From: Bathynomus jamesi
Lineage: Eukaryota; Arthropoda; Malacostraca; Isopoda; Cirolanidae
Assembly: GCA_023014485.1 (NCBI GenBank)
Contig: JAJOZX010000482.1
Coordinates: 1,157,501-1,221,500 of the forward strand
Reading direction: 5' to 3'
DNA: 64,000 bases
Part shown: piece after piece, positions 1 through 11,514 of the stretch
Layout: the number at the start of each line of letters is the position of its first letter
Position numbering within the stretch: position 1 is the first letter of the stretch
Position numbers and translations under genes: made by a program
Notes under the pieces: model-generated
What the model saw: only the letters and a program-made list of their open reading frames with translations
Databases searched by the model: none
What the model was told of the DNA's origin: nothing

Positions 1-229
1 GGTGGAAAATGTTCTGAAGTTTGACCTCGTACACTTTGGCTTTCAAGTGGCCCCACAAATAAAAATCATAATAAAAAATAATAAAAAAATAATAATAATA
101 AAATAATAATAATAACAATAAAAAAATATATTATAAATCCCTATGGGTCCAGACTTACGGGACACCCTGTATGTGTGTGTGTGTGTGTGTGTAGATATAT
201 CGTAGAGAACTAGAGAACCAGGTTACTAA
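1..229. repeat. AT-rich leader with microsatellites
   Basis: No gene is visible. There is an AAT/A-rich simple stretch at about 60-130 and a TG run at about 172-192. The bases at 140-170 read like the end of a mariner/Tc1-type element (a ...GGGACACCCTGTA motif), but no partner end is in the window, so this is only a suspicion. Confidence 0.6.
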
Positions 230-234
230 TTATT

Positions 235-636
235 TGATGTATGCAATTTTTTTTATGCAGAAAGTAGGGGCCAAGGGCAAATGCCCGCAAAAGCGCCCCT
301 CCCCCAATAGAAGAAGAGGAGAGACAAAATCAAGGTCCGGGGTTTTCGAGATGCCTAGACACTCTGCGTTTGAAAGATGGGAAGTCATAGACAGGAGGAA
401 AGATGGATTACGAAACATTGTTCCAGAGTTGACCGGTTGAGGAGATGAAAGATTGAAAATACCGATTAACTCTTGCGTTAGAGAGTTCGACAGAATGGGA
501 ATGAGAAAGTGTGGAAAGTCTGGTATTGCGTGCGTGCTTTCCTTAAAAGAGAAGGCATGCAGTTAGAGAGTTCAGAAGAGCAATGCCCGTTATAATAGCG
601 AAAGTAAAGAGAGTGAGGCAACATTGCGACGGAGAG
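235..636 (-). pseudogene. Family B C-terminal region, broken
   Basis: The minus strand reads as the post-RT tail of family B in more than one frame, for example [17 protein letters not shown]. The same peptide occurs in B copy 2 near 54450-54510. The piece starts at a GA run that abuts the CR1-like element at 637. It is the downstream continuation of the RT fragment that stops at about 3640. No intact ORF remains. Confidence 0.65.
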
Positions 637-745
637 AGAGAGAGTTACAAGGAGTTACAAGGAAAAGAAGTACCTCAAAAGGCCTTGCGGCCCATACCGA
701 GGAGGTACCAATGGCAACGGGTGCCAGGGAAAATTTTGTACACAC

Positions 746-3579
746 TCAAATAGTGTGCAAGATTTGGTCTAACCTTTTCTTGAACTGATCCACAGAGGAA
801 CTGTTCACAACACTAACTTCCGAAGGTAACCTGTTCCATATGTCACAGATCTTATACGTAAAGTAATTCCCACACACACTAGGCCTAACCGTTTCAAATC
901 CAACTTCCAACCATTGTTGCGAGTGGGTTATCATTTAAACTAAACATACTTCTAAAATCGACATCGTTCAACCCGCGTAAGAGCTTGAAAACCTCGATCA
1001 GTTGACCGCGCAGCCTCCGAGTTTCAAGCGAAAACAAGTTCAGGTCGCGTAACCGTCGATTGTAGCCCATATGCCTAACGGAAGGGATTAACTTTGTGGC
1101 CCTCGCCTGCACTCGCTCCAGCCTCTCAATATCTTTCCTGAGGGTGGGCGACCAGAACTGCACAGCATACTCCAGGTGCGGCCGAACAAGGGAATTGTAC
1201 AGTGAGAGCACAATCTCCTTGTTCCGAAACTGAAATTGCCTCCTGATATAACCCAATAGTTTCTGGGCTTTCTTTTCCACCTCTACACACTGTTTCGTAA
1301 ACTTAAGGTCGCTGCTAATTAGCACACCCAAGTCCTTTTCTAAATCAGTCACCTCGATATTACTACCCAACATCGAGTAGTCCGACTTGGGATTGGCGTA
1401 GCCAATGTGCATCACTTTGCATTTACCCAAGTTAAACGGCATTTGCCATTTTTCGGACCACTCTCCTATCCTACCTAGGTCCGCACGCAGTTCCTCGATC
1501 GCTTCGGGCGTCCCAACATTGGCCCCAAGCTTTGTGTCATCAGCGAATTTGGCGATCTGACTGACGATGCCACCGTCGATATCATTTATGTAAATGATAA
1601 ACAACAGTGGCCCCAAAACGGAACCCTGTGGAACCCCACTAGTGACCGAGGCCCAACCCGAACTAGCCCCTTTAATTACCACCCTCTGCCACCTATTCCT
1701 CAGCCAGTTTTCAATCCACCTACCTATTTCTCCACCGATACCCAGCGCGCGCACTTTCGCCATTAGCCGGCGGTGAGGTACCTTATCAAAGGCTTTCTGA
1801 AAGTCGAGATAAAGTATATCAATCGCTCTACTCTTGTCGTACTCACTCAACATGACGTGGAAAAACTCGAGCAAGTTGGTGAGACACGACCTATGCCGTC
1901 TAAACCCATGTTGGGAGTCCCCAAGCAGCTTGTAGGAATCCAAATGGTCAACGATCCTATCAGCTATTATCCCCTCTAATAATTTACCTACAACTGAAGT
2001 GAGACTAATGGGACGATAGTTCCATGGACTTTCTTGATCCCCTTTCTTAAAGATAGGGGTCACGTTGGCTTCCCTCCAGTCACCAGGCACCTGGCCCATC
2101 TCCAACGATTTGTTGAAGACTGTAGCCAGGTGGGGAGCCACCTGGTCGCGCACTTCTCGCAACACTCTGGGGAGAAACTGGTCTGGCCCAGGAGCCTTAC
2201 ACGCGCTCAGTTTGTCTATTCTATCGGCGATGACTGTCGCGGTACATCGAACACTATCCAGGCCAGCACCTTCGTGCCTCACGCCTGGCTCGGGGATGAC
2301 GCGGGTATCCTCCCTGGTGAACACTCCCGCAAAGTACTCATTAAGCACATTAGCGATGTCCGCGTCGGAGGTCCGCAGAACGCCGCTTCGGTCCTTTAGT
2401 GGACCTATCATGCTTCTAATGGGCTTTCTACTATTAACATAACTGAAGAACTCCTTAGGGTTCCCCTTGCAGAGGCTTGCCACCCGTAGTTCTTCGTTAC
2501 GTTTCGCTAGTCTAACCTTTGCCTTCACTTCCCTACACAGGCGGAGATACACTTCAGTGTTCTCGTGGGAACGATTGGCCTTCGCCCTCCTATACGCTAC
2601 TTTCCTATTTCGGATAGCCAAAGCGATGTCACGATTGAACCACTTAGGCTGCGTTGAAGCAGGTGTGACCGGTTTTGAGGGTATGGCAGCAGACTGCAGC
2701 ACCATAAACTCGTCCCGGAATGCACTCCACACCCGCTCAACATCGCCGCCGACCTCTAACCCCATCTCACCTACGCTATCCCTGAGGCTAACAAAGTCCG
2801 CCCGCCGGAGATCGAGCTTATTGCCTCTCGAGTTACTACGCTTCACCCGAGGGACGCGCACACGGAACCTAATCAGACCGTGATCACTCCCGCCCAACGA
2901 TTTGTCAACGGTGAGGCCAGTGACGAGGTTGTCTTCGGTCGTGAATACTAAGTCTAGAACGCTTTCGCCTCGTGTAGGCTCGTTGACCCACTGAGTGAGG
3001 AAGTTCTCATCAGCAAAGACAACTAGCCTCCTCCCTTCAGCATCAGCAGTCCTGTCTTCCCACTTTATGCCGCGACAGTTGAAGTCTCCTAAAACTACAC
3101 ACACCCTATCACCTAGCAGGCTACTGAGTTCGGTGTACAGGGCTGTATCCTCCTCGAGGAGGAGATGGGAGGTCTGTACACCAAGATTAACCTATAGTTC
3201 GTCCCCCCCACGTTCAGATCGACACCAAGCAGCTCCCGTTCCGATCTGAACTGGCAGTCAACCGGACTCAACGTGTCCCTGACGTATATTAGTACCCCAC
3301 CCCCCTCCCCACGGGTGCGGTCTTTGCGACACATTCTATACCCGGGAATTTCGAACTCCCCAACGTAGTCCCTACGATCAGTATGAATCCAGGACTCGGT
3401 GATAGCAACGATATCCTGGTATTCTGATGCTAAGAGCGCCCGTAGCTCGCAAAACTTGTTCCTAATTGATCTAACATTAAAAAGCATTGCACGGAGGGAG
3501 CCTTCCCTATTCTGACCGCCCCCTAGCACGACCCGTTTCCCGAACAGCCAGGGCTGTCGGGAGTTGAAGAGCCCCTCAC

Positions 3580-3600
<21 letters not shown>
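746..3600 (-). pseudogene. CR1-like endonuclease/reverse transcriptase, frameshifted
   Basis: Order along the protein: endonuclease start with LFNVRSIRNKF and ITESWI near 3480-3400, GGGVLIYVRD near 3300, GDFN near 3090, SDHGLIRF near 2880; then RT blocks [48 protein letters not shown] and FADDTK (about 2200-1530), and a C-terminal HLEYAVQFW segment. The endonuclease is split by a frameshift near 3160. Compared with copy 2, two single-base deletions (about 923 and 890) and a short duplication (about 820) break the C-terminus. In an intact copy it would perform target-primed reverse transcription. Confidence 0.85.

Positions 3601-3620
<20 letters not shown>
3583..3620. repeat. GA microsatellite at CR1/B junction
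   Basis: A GA run of about 38 bp marks the 5' junction of CR1 copy 1. A shorter GA run flanks the 3' junction at 637-650. Family B copy 2 has a short CT run at the same position, so the CR1 probably integrated into this simple repeat and the two runs include the target duplication. Confidence 0.8.
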
Positions 3621-3624
<4 letters not shown>

Positions 3625-3639
3625 AAGACAATCAATAAG

Positions 3640-5279
3640 AGGCTGGGAATTGATGAGACAAAAAGTCTTTGATTCCATCTGGTCAAGTACGGCTGTGTGG
3701 GTTGAGCCACTCCACAATGAGAAGCATACTCCATACAGGGGCGAACAAGAACCCTGTACAGAGACAACAACTGAGTGGGGGTGAAGAAACCGCGGAGGCA
3801 TTACAGCACACCTAACCTCTTAGAAGCTGTTTTAGAAAGAGAGTATATGTGAACTTTTCACGAAAGATCACGAGAAAAGGAAACGCCAAGAATGTTAAGA
3901 GAAAAGGAAGGATTGAGTTGTGTGTTGTTGAAGGTTAGGAGATAGTCGTGTGGAAGATTGTGACGATTAGACAAACGGCGGAACTGAGTTTTTGAGGCAT
4001 TGAAAGTCACAAGGTTTTCTCTGCCCCAATCAGATACAGCAGAAAGATCAGAGGTCAGGTGTCCCATAGCCGTCCTACGCGAATCATGAAGTGACTGCTG
4101 TGAAGGACGATTTGGGAAGCGGGTGGAGAAGTGAAGAGTGGAATCATCGGCATAAGAGTGAATAGGACAGGAAGTTCGAATTTAAAGATCATTAATAAAT
4201 AAAAGGAAAAGAGTGGGTGGCAGGACAGAACCCTGAGGGACACCACTGTTAATCGCTTTAGGAGAATAACAGTGGCCATCTACAACCGCAGCTATAGATC
4301 GGCCAGAAAGGAAATTAGAGATGAAGGCACAGATGGATAGAAACCAATGGAGGGCAGTTTCCAAATTAAAGATTTGTGCCAAACTCTATCAAAAGTTTGA
4401 TATGTTTAACGCAATAGCAAAAGTTTCACCGAAATCCTGAAAGGAGGATGACCAAGAGTCAGAGAGATATATGCAAGAAGATCGCCAGTAGAGCGTCCCT
4501 TGCGAAATCCATACTGACGATCTGAAAGAAAATTGTGAGAAGAAAAGTGTTTAAGGATCTTCCTATTAAGGATAGATTCAAAGACTTTGAAAAGGCAAGA
4601 AATCAAAGCAATTAGACGATAGTTGGAGGGTTGAGAGCGGTCACCCTTCTTTGAGGCAGGCTGAATGAAAGCGAACTTCCAGCAGGAAGGAAAAGTACCA
4701 GATGAGAGACAAAGACGAAAGAGTTTGCCTAGGCAGGGTGTCAGCACAGAAGCACAGCTGGAGGAACATGAGGACCATAAGCTTTCCTAGAGTTGAGCCC
4801 GGATAGGGCAGAAAAAACATCTTTAGAAGAGATTCTAATTTCAGACATAATAAAGTCAGAGGGGGGTGGAGAGATGGAGGAACAGCACCGGAATCGTCCA
4901 GGGTTGAATTATAAGTGAAAGTTTGAGCGAAGAGTTCAACTTTGTCAGGAGAAGAGATGGCAACTGAGCCGTCGGAATGGAAAAGAGGAGGGAAAGAAAA
5001 GGAAGTAAAGTTGTTGAAGAGGTTCTTAGCTAGATGCCAGAAGGAGTGAGAAGAATTCGAATTGGATAGATTTTCACATTTTTGTCTGATGAAGGAATTT
5101 TTTTGGCAGTCGAAGAACAGATTTTACACGATTCTGGGCAGAAATATAAGCTGAGGGAGAGTCAGGAGTTAGATAGCAACGGTACCTTCTGAAAGCCTCC
5201 TCTCTGTTGCGGATAGCATTAGAACAAGTAAAGTTAAACCAAGGTTTTTTTGCATTAGTAGCAGGAATAGAATAGGGAA
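3640..5279 (-). pseudogene. Family B reverse transcriptase, broken
   Basis: Several minus-strand frames together form a non-LTR RT. In order: AKKPWFNFTCSNAIRNREEA (about 5240-5180), KKGDRSQPSNYR and [18 protein letters not shown] (about 4650-4480), [12 protein letters not shown] and [20 protein letters not shown] (about 4300-4190), [17 protein letters not shown] (about 4020) and MEYASHCG...THTAVLD (about 3720). Stops and frameshifts divide it into at least five ORFs. The upstream end is cut by transposon T copy 1 at 5284 and the downstream end by CR1 copy 1. Confidence 0.75.
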
Positions 5280-5283
5280 TGTA

Positions 5284-5695
5284 TGATAGGGTAAAGTGAA
5301 AAAAACTTTTTTTAGAATTCAGTTTTGTAGGGGCACCCAAAAGTTAGTCTGAGGTACCAATAAGAAATCTGTAAAATATTAGCTACCTGTGACATCAACT
5401 TCACCGGCCCCAAGGAGGTCAAAGATTTTGCTTTTCAGGTCCCCCCAAAAAATTAAGGAAAAATTCAAAGATTTAAGCATATCTTCCATTGTGTTTATGC
5501 TAGGAAGATCATTTTGTTTCATTTGATTTGTCTCTTTATGTTCTTTAACTTTTCCTGTATACGCTTTTTTCCTATTCCTCACAAAAATTAGGAAAATTTG
5601 GTATTTCATGAAAAATACTAACAAAAAATAGGAATTTTTATATCTTTCGTCGAGTTTCTCAACTATAGTTGATGTTTTAACATCATTTTAAGATT
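5284..5695 (+). repeat. Left terminal inverted repeat of T copy 1
   Basis: The sequence matches 9165-9570 in reverse complement with scattered mismatches. The outer end reads TGATAGGGTAAAGTGAAAAA against ATTTAGGGTGGAGTGAAAAA on the other side. Confidence 0.8.
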
Positions 5696-6762
5696 CCCAT
5701 TTGTTTAGATTTTCACAGATTTAAATTATTTCATAATTATATTATTTAGGATTTGTTATTTATACTATATTATCATACATTATAATTTATATCTCTTTTT
5801 CAAATTATTTGATTGCTTTGATAAATTTTTATATTGAATATAATTCGCTAAAAACATTTACAGTCACTAATATAGTCTAACACAAAGGAAGACAAGGAAT
5901 ATTCAACAGCTGAATCCAATCTTTGGACCACCAAAGGATCTCTCACTGATTTATTTGCCTTCGTCCGAAGATATACTTCAGTGTTTCCTTTATGTTAGAC
6001 AGGAAAGAATTAAGTCAAGAGAAGCTAATCCAAAAATTTATGATGTTGCTACAGTCGTTGTCCAAAAAGTAAAGACTGTTTGGGATCGTGCTTCTATTCC
6101 AACTAGCCATCATAAGACCATAACGCAGCGCATCAAAGGTTTGTACGAAAAATATCAAAATGTCTTGAAACAATTCAAAGGGCAGAAAGACCAAGCATCC
6201 TATCAAGCATTGCTTCACAAATTTAAACTTGACTCACTGAAGCTCTTTGATATACCTTCTTGTAAATGTGAAAACTTCCTGACATGTCGTTGTGAGAAAG
6301 ATCAAAAAATTCCTGTTCTGGGAAGGGATTTCCTTAATGACCAACGAACGTCTAGAAAAATGATGATTGGATTCGTAGATAAAGTGGTCACCAAAAAGAT
6401 GGAAAAAAAGAAAAAGGCATGAAAGAATTTGATACTGCTGCAACTGTTTCGTGAAGTTCCAGCAAAACGGATGAAAGCAGTGAGCCACTTGAACTCACGA
6501 CAAAGCCATTAATTAATCCCGGACCTTCACAAATGAGAATACGGTTGCCAACAGTGGGTAGACAATGCGATCGAAGAGGAATATCTGACTGTGGTGAGGC
6601 AGCTCTTGTATCTGCTGTTTTTCAAGATTTAAAATTAATTAGTAGTGAAGATACTTCTTCAGTGATCGACAGAATCAAGATAAGACGAGAAAGGAGCAAG
6701 ATTAGAAAAGATCTCTCTAAAGATACCTCAACTTCCAGTTCAAGTGATCATGTTATGGGTCT

Positions 6763-7660
6763 CAGAGGCGTACCAATACTTTTTGCCGCTCGGGGCGAAA
6801 ATGCCAACGCCGCCCACCCCTGCAACAATTTTCAATTTTAAAAACAATTCCTTTACAAAAATACACTTCTAAACAAAACTTTTATTGGAAGAAAAACTTA
6901 AATAAAGCAACTTCAATTTTAACAATACTACATAATGTACCGTACATAATACACTACATAATTTTAACAATAACTATATAATGTATAATGCCTAGTTAAA
7001 TTTTCGGAACTTTCATAACAGAAAATTCATGAATGATTTTTTCTATGTCCATTGTCTCTGCACTGCAACTTCGCGTTCAATTGAAATAATCGCCAAATTG
7101 CTCAGTCTAGATTGACTTATAGTTGACCTGAGGTAAGTTTTTATAAGTTTCAGTTTCGAGAAACTTCGTTCGCAACTTGCCACGGACATGCATGTAGTAG
7201 ACAGATCCGGAGGGCAATTGTTATATGAGGCAAAGATTCCACTAGATCCCATTTAACGATTCACTGAAGTAGTTTTAACATATCCCAGTTCTTTGGATCA
7301 TCGTCGATCATCAAAGCTCAAAGAATGCAAAGCCTAACCTAAATAATATAGGGAAAGTCTGAAAAATAGGGGCTGGCAACCTTTCCGATGTGAAAATTAA
7401 CGCAACTATTTGTGGAAATAGTGGCATTGAGGTGGTATATATAGCATTTAATGATGATTTTTCATCAAAACATGGATATTTTGTACACAAATAACGCGCG
7501 ACAATGATGGAGATATAATTTTTTGGAGGGTTGCATTTTAAAACATAAAACCCCCAAATTTTGCATACTGCGCCCGCCTGACAGTAATTTGCCGCCCCTC
7601 GGGAAGTGCCGCTCGGGGCGGTCGCCCCTCTCTCTCGCCCCTCTCCTTGATACGCCACTG
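6763..7660 (-). mobile_element. hAT element fragment inside T copy 1
   Basis: Ends are inverted and hAT-like: CAGAGGCGTACCAA at 6763 and, on the other strand, CAGTGGCGTATCAA at 7660. Both subterminal regions are rich in GCCGCTCGGGGCG-like sequence. The interior carries a hAT C-terminal dimerisation segment on the minus strand. Its length (about 0.9 kb) shows that most of the transposase is deleted. The 8-bp flanks no longer match well, which fits an old insertion. Confidence 0.75.
7043..7252 (-). pseudogene. hAT C-terminal dimerisation domain remnant
   Basis: The minus-strand ORF contains SVASCERSFSKLKLIKTYL followed by RSTISQSRLSNLAIISIE, the typical C-terminal dimerisation region of hAT transposases (ERSFSKLK and LSNLA blocks). 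No catalytic part is present nearby. It belongs to the internally deleted hAT bounded at 6763 and 7660. Confidence 0.8.
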
Positions 7661-9164
7661 ATACCCCTTAATTTCTACTTTGATGGAAGAAAAGATCGAA
7701 CAAACGTTATGATAATGAAAGGTAGTAAGTATCATTCTAGGATTACGATGGAAGAGCATATTGTCCTTTTGAAAGAACCAGGCTCAACTTACGTAGACCA
7801 CATATCTCCAGAATTGAGCACAGAAAAAAGCATTTATAAAGGCATTTTGGAGTTCTTGGGATGCGAAAATATCAGTGCTAAAAATATTGTTGCCATTGGC
7901 TGTAATGACACTGCAGTCAATACTGGAATAAAAGGAAGCATATTAAAAAAATTGGAGCAGAACTTAAACAAAACCTTTCACTGGTTTATTTGTCTCTTTC
8001 ATTTTAATGAGATACCATTGAGACATTTGTTAGAACACCTCGATGGGCCCTCCTATAGTCCACGAGACATGTCAGGACGAATTGGAAAAACATTAAAATC
8101 TGTCGACCAACCAATAGTTAAGTTTGAAGCCGTGGAAGGAAATCCTCTTCCAATTACTGATTCTGATGATCTAAGTACAGATCAGTTGCACCTCTATAAA
8201 GCTTCTCAGGCTATTACTTCTGCGTGTTGCAGTAATGACAACAAATTTTCAACCTGAGCCAATGGTCCAATCCAGATGATTGACTACTACTAACCGCATC
8301 CTGTGTTTCTATATGGAATGTGAAAATCTAATGGATAGCTTAAAAGTGCTGGTAGAATACAGTGTCAAAGTTTATGCTCCAATGTGGTTCACGATGAAGA
8401 CAAAACCTTGATGCTATGATGGACCTCGTCACCTGTGGCAGATGGTAGCTTATTGAAGATACTTAACAAAGGAGCTTAGAGATATTGTTGATAAAGTTAT
8501 CATTTGTAACGCCTACTTTGCACATCAAGATAACCTTCTTCTTGCAATGATTACTGATAACTGGCCAAACATTCGAAAATTGGCAATACGAAGAATCGAA
8601 GTAGCAAGATCTCAAGCTGAAAAAATGGAAAGCAGCATTCGCGAGTTCAGTGTACCGAAGCTAAATTTCCATGCACTTGACTACACTGATATTATATTTT
8701 GGACAGATAGTCTCATCAGGCTTGAGCCATCATTGACAAAACACTTAACCAAAGAGGAGTTGACATCAATGGCTGAGAACACTAGCGAAGAAAAATTAAA
8801 ACTCTTTCAATTCCCTTGTCATACACAAGCAGTCGAAAGGAGTATCAAACTTGTAACAGAAGCGGCAAGAGCAGTTTATGTAAGTGAGAGGAGAGATGGC
8901 TACGTTAAAACCAAAATTGCATCTCAAGCAACAATGAAATCATTTGAAACCAAAAGAGACTACAAAACTGAATAAGAAGCTTTCTAAATTATTGTGGTGG
9001 GTGGGTTAGGGTGGAATTCAAAGAGCATCCACCTCCACGTGGTGAGTTCTGGGTAATTTAAGCCGAGATATACATGGCTCGTATCTAGTTTAAATTAGCG
9101 GAGAGCTGCTCCAATAAACTAATATATTTAAAGCCATGCAGTTATTTTAGGAGCTTCTAAAAGA

Positions 9165-9570
9165 AAACTGAATCACTGAATGACGCTTAACATCAACAAA
9201 TCAACGAAAGCTATAAAAACTCCTATTTTTTGTTAGTATTTTTCGTGAAATACCAATTTTTCCAAATTTCTCTGAGGAATAGGAAAAATATGTCTAAAAG
9301 TAAAGTTAAAGAACATAAATAGACAAATCAAATGAAATAAAAATGATCTTCCTAGCTTAAACAGAACGGAAGATACGCTTAAATCTTTGAATTTTTCCTT
9401 AATTTTTGGGGGGACTCGAAAGACAAAATCTTTGACCTCCTTGGGGCCGGTGAAGTTGATGTCGCAGGTAGCTAATATTTTATAAATTTCTTATTGGTAC
9501 CACATACTAACTTTTGGGTGCCCCTACAAAACTGAATTCTGAAAAAAGTTTTTTTCACTCCACCCTAAAT
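9165..9570 (-). repeat. Right terminal inverted repeat of T copy 1
   Basis: Reverse complement of 5284-5695. It follows the transposase stop at 8975 after about 190 bp of 3' sequence in which nothing else is recognised. Outer end CACTCCACCCTAAAT abuts TGTA at 9571. Confidence 0.8.
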
Positions 9571-9574
9571 TGTA

Positions 9575-9977
9575 CGCCCCCATGCCCGAGAGAATCACCT
9601 CCGTGATGCACTCAACACTCGGAAGGGTTCCGGCCACGGAAGCAGTAATCACTCCCAATCAGCGGCGCCGAAGTGCCAAAGACGCCTCCTCTTGGGAGGA
9701 TCCAAAGGCCGAATTGGAGCGATGGGACAGGAAACATATAAAATTGTGATCGGAGGAGCCCAACGGAGAAAAAAGTTTCACAGAGTAAGAAGAAGGATGA
9801 GAAGTAAGAAATAAATCCAGAATGTTGGGCCTATTTCCAAGGCGATCGGGAATACGAGTAGGGTGCTGTACAATCTGTTCGAGTAGGTCATTTAGGATAG
9901 AAAAGTTGTAAGCTGGTTCACCACTGAAATTTCCTAAAATGAAGAGTTCAGCAAAGGGAGAGCGGGATAGAATTCGG
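9575..9977 (-). pseudogene. Family B endonuclease, C-terminal half
   Basis: Minus strand reads [16 protein letters not shown], then [31 protein letters not shown] (SDH is the conserved endonuclease block) and finally TEVILSGMGAY just before the T insertion. LGNF replaces the usual LGDFN, a likely loss of a catalytic Asp. It continues the N-terminal half at 10345-10590. Confidence 0.75.
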
Positions 9978-10160
9978 GAAATTTGGTATTTCATGAAAAA
10001 TACTAACAAAAAATAGGAATTTTTATATCTTTCGTCGAGTTTCTCAACTTTAGTTGATGTTTTAGCATCATTTTAAGATTTCCATTTGTTTAGATTTTCA
10101 CAGATTTAAATTATTTCATAATTATATTATTTAGGATTTGTTATTTATACTATATTATCA
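9978..10160. repeat. Direct copy of the T copy 1 left subterminal region
   Basis: This stretch matches 5597-5785 in the same orientation with very few differences, including GGTATTTCATGAAAAATAC and the AT-rich run after it. It is immediately followed by a mariner fragment. It has no T transposase sequence or second end, so it is a scrap rather than an element. Confidence 0.8.
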
Positions 10161-10344
10161 GGTCATCCATAAGTAATGTCGTTTTTTAGATCGGAATTTG
10201 AAGGACAAAAAAAACTCAACTGAAACTTTTTAAGCTAGTATATATTTTCCATTGGAATCAATGACACTCTGCCAACATCCTACAAGCTTTTCAATGCCAT
10301 GTTTATAAAATTCAGGCGGTTTTGAGGCAAAAAACGTACAAGTT
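10161..10344 (-). mobile_element. mariner end fragment
   Basis: Matches 56392-56578, the 3' end of the mariner at 56392-57681: terminal repeat GGTCATCC(C)ATAAGTAATGTC plus the last coding codons ([20 protein letters not shown]). It stops abruptly at the family B endonuclease. An 8-bp match (AGGTCATC) at the internal break may have helped the junction form. Confidence 0.75.
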
Positions 10345-10815
10345 AGGTCATCGCATACATATACGCAACAGCCACCTTTGGAGTGAAATTGAGTATAGAG
10401 AAAGTAAGAGAGTACAGAAAAATGGGTTGCTGTCAGTGGTCCCAGACACTTGAGTTTCAGTGAGGAAAAGAAGATGAAGTTTAGAGGAGGAGAGGTGGTG
10501 TTCAACAGATTGAAAATTTGAGAAAAGGCCACGAATGTTGCAGAAGTTTAAGAAAAATGAATCAGACAGAGGCCCAGAACATCTCAAATGGTCGGTAGCA
10601 GATCCAGCCCCGCTGCCCGGGTCTGTGTTCCGGTATCGGCAGCGGGGGGCCCAGAAACATTTATGGTCCCCTCCCCATGGAACCCCGACGCTCTTTTAGT
10701 TGATGCCATTTCACTTTTTAATTTTGAAAAAATTATGTAGTGTGTAAGATGCATGTATGTGTAGTGAGGAAAAGGGAAAGAAGTGTGTGTTTGAGAGCAT
10801 GCTGGATTACTCACA
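10345..10815 (-). pseudogene. Family B 5' region and endonuclease start
   Basis: Minus strand reads FCNIRGLFSNFQSVEHHLSS, then LLFLTETQVSGTTDSN and KGGCCVYVCDDLT, the opening blocks of an apurinic-type endonuclease domain. Upstream (about 10815-10600) is the GC-rich 5' part with a short frame starting MASTKRASGFHGEG. The downstream continuation is at 9977. Frames are broken. Confidence 0.65.
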
Positions 10816-11510
10816 GGGTAGATGAGACACGGAAAAAGATCAGCTAAGGAGGACAGTGACAGGAGAAACGGGAGTTCCAGCAGTCCCTATCTTCTGTCTA
10901 ACGTCCCTCCCGGAGTACTTCCCTGGTCGATTGGTATCTACAATCTCCTCCTCATCGCGATTATATGTCTATTTAGTCACTTATTCCCTCTGAAATGTAA
11001 TGATGGGACTGTTTACCCTCCTTCAAAACATCTAAGGTCATATGACGAAGAGGACTTTCAACTTCACGTAGGATCCGAACCACGGGTCGTTACGTAACCT
11101 GGATGCAGAGGACGGTTTCCCATTCAACTATTCTCCAAACGGGAAGCGGTGTTACGACACTGACCACGACGTAGCCGTATTTTATTTGTAAAAGTGGTTT
11201 AAAAATGCGGTCTTTAAGAAGGGAGAAACGTTTTAAAAATGTTATTTTTTGCTTCCAAACTTGGATTTAACAGAAGTGTCTCACACCAAGTAAATGGTTT
11301 CGTTCAAAACGCATATATTGGTTTCCATGGTAACTGGAAGGTATTTAAAAACTTAAATCTTTCATTTACGGAAGGAGAGCAGAACTTTTGTAATCGAGTG
11401 CACTTATGGGCAAATCTAACTTCCGACATATAGTAATTTGAAGTCATTCTATTTCAGACAGAAAGAAATGCAGTTGAGAGATTCACCACTTACATAACTT
11501 ACAATCTCTC
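10816..11510. other. RPL12 intron 1 sequence, nothing recognised
   Basis: Two short open frames (10822-11097 and 11239-11433) lack any family I know and have no splice or codon support. I searched this stretch for the missing first ~57 codons of RPL12 and did not find them. Confidence 0.5.
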
Positions 11511-11514
11511 GTTA

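Larger units (their letters stand above)
637..3631 (-). mobile_element. CR1-like non-LTR element, copy 1 (family A)
   Basis: A nearly complete CR1-like unit on the minus strand: 3' UTR at about 645-745 ending in a repeated CTTGTAACTC motif, then endonuclease/RT coding sequence upstream to about 3580. It sits in a CT/GA run of family B, with GA tracts on both sides (637-650 and 3583-3620). The matching uninterrupted B sequence is at 54222-54240. The 3' UTR tail recurs at 51724-51820. About 95% or better identity by eye with copies at 25630 and 52234 indicates recent amplification. Confidence 0.85.
5877..8975 (+). pseudogene. Family T transposase-like gene, copy 1, broken
   Basis: N-terminal part (5877-6420) reads FGPPKDL then LPSSEDILQCFLYVRQERIK and a cysteine-rich stretch CKCENFLTCRCEKD; no ATG survives at the expected start. 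A middle part (6530-6760) is cut by a hAT fragment. The core resumes at 7661: FDGRKD (D at 7682-7684), GCNDTAVNTG (D at 7907-7909), CLFH (7991-8002), NEIPLRHL. The last part (8340-8975) reads VYAPMWF, NAYFAHQDNLLLAMITDN, FPCHTQAVERSIKLVTEAA (E at 8835-8837). D1-D2 spacing is 75 residues and D2-CxxH 28, resembling RNase-H-fold transposases with a C(2)H motif. Several frameshifts lie between 8250 and 8550. Function is inferred from motifs and element structure. Confidence 0.7.
5284..9570 (+). mobile_element. Family T DNA transposon, copy 1, long TIRs
   Basis: Bounded by inverted repeats of about 400 bp (5284-5695 and 9165-9570) around one transposase-like gene. The direct flank TGTA at 5280-5283 and 9571-9574 looks like a 4-bp target duplication. 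Removing the element and one TGTA rejoins family B sequence in frame (minus-strand product GMGAY joined to IPYSI). The interior holds a hAT fragment (6763-7660). The gene is decayed, so the copy is inactive. Superfamily is not assigned; the encoded protein has D, D, CxxH and E landmarks as in hAT/P/CMC-type transposases. Confidence 0.8.
235..10815 (-). mobile_element. Family B Jockey-like non-LTR element, copy 1, split by nested insertions
   Basis: Four pieces on the minus strand read in order as one element: 5' region and start of the endonuclease (10815-10345), end of the endonuclease (9977-9575), reverse transcriptase (5279-3640) and C-terminal domain (636-235). The gaps are filled by a mariner/T scrap (9978-10344), transposon T copy 1 (5284-9570) and a CR1-like copy (637-3631). 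Protein similarity resumes on the far side of each insertion. Copy 2 on the + strand (50925-54600) supplies the uninterrupted sequence at the CR1 site. Each piece carries frameshifts, so the element is dead. Assignment to the Jockey/CR1 group rests on the endonuclease and RT motifs; the exact clade is not settled. Confidence 0.75.

Noticed and set aside
5601..10160. The 9978-10160 direct repeat as an LTR pair with 5597-5785
   Set aside because: The two copies lie on opposite sides of the T element with one outside its TIR and next to a mariner scrap; no retroviral-type features lie between them and the T TIRs explain the region.
10822..11433. Candidate missing RPL12 first exon or another host gene
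   Set aside because: Neither frame resembles the uL11 N-terminus, and no splice donor joins in phase to 12015.
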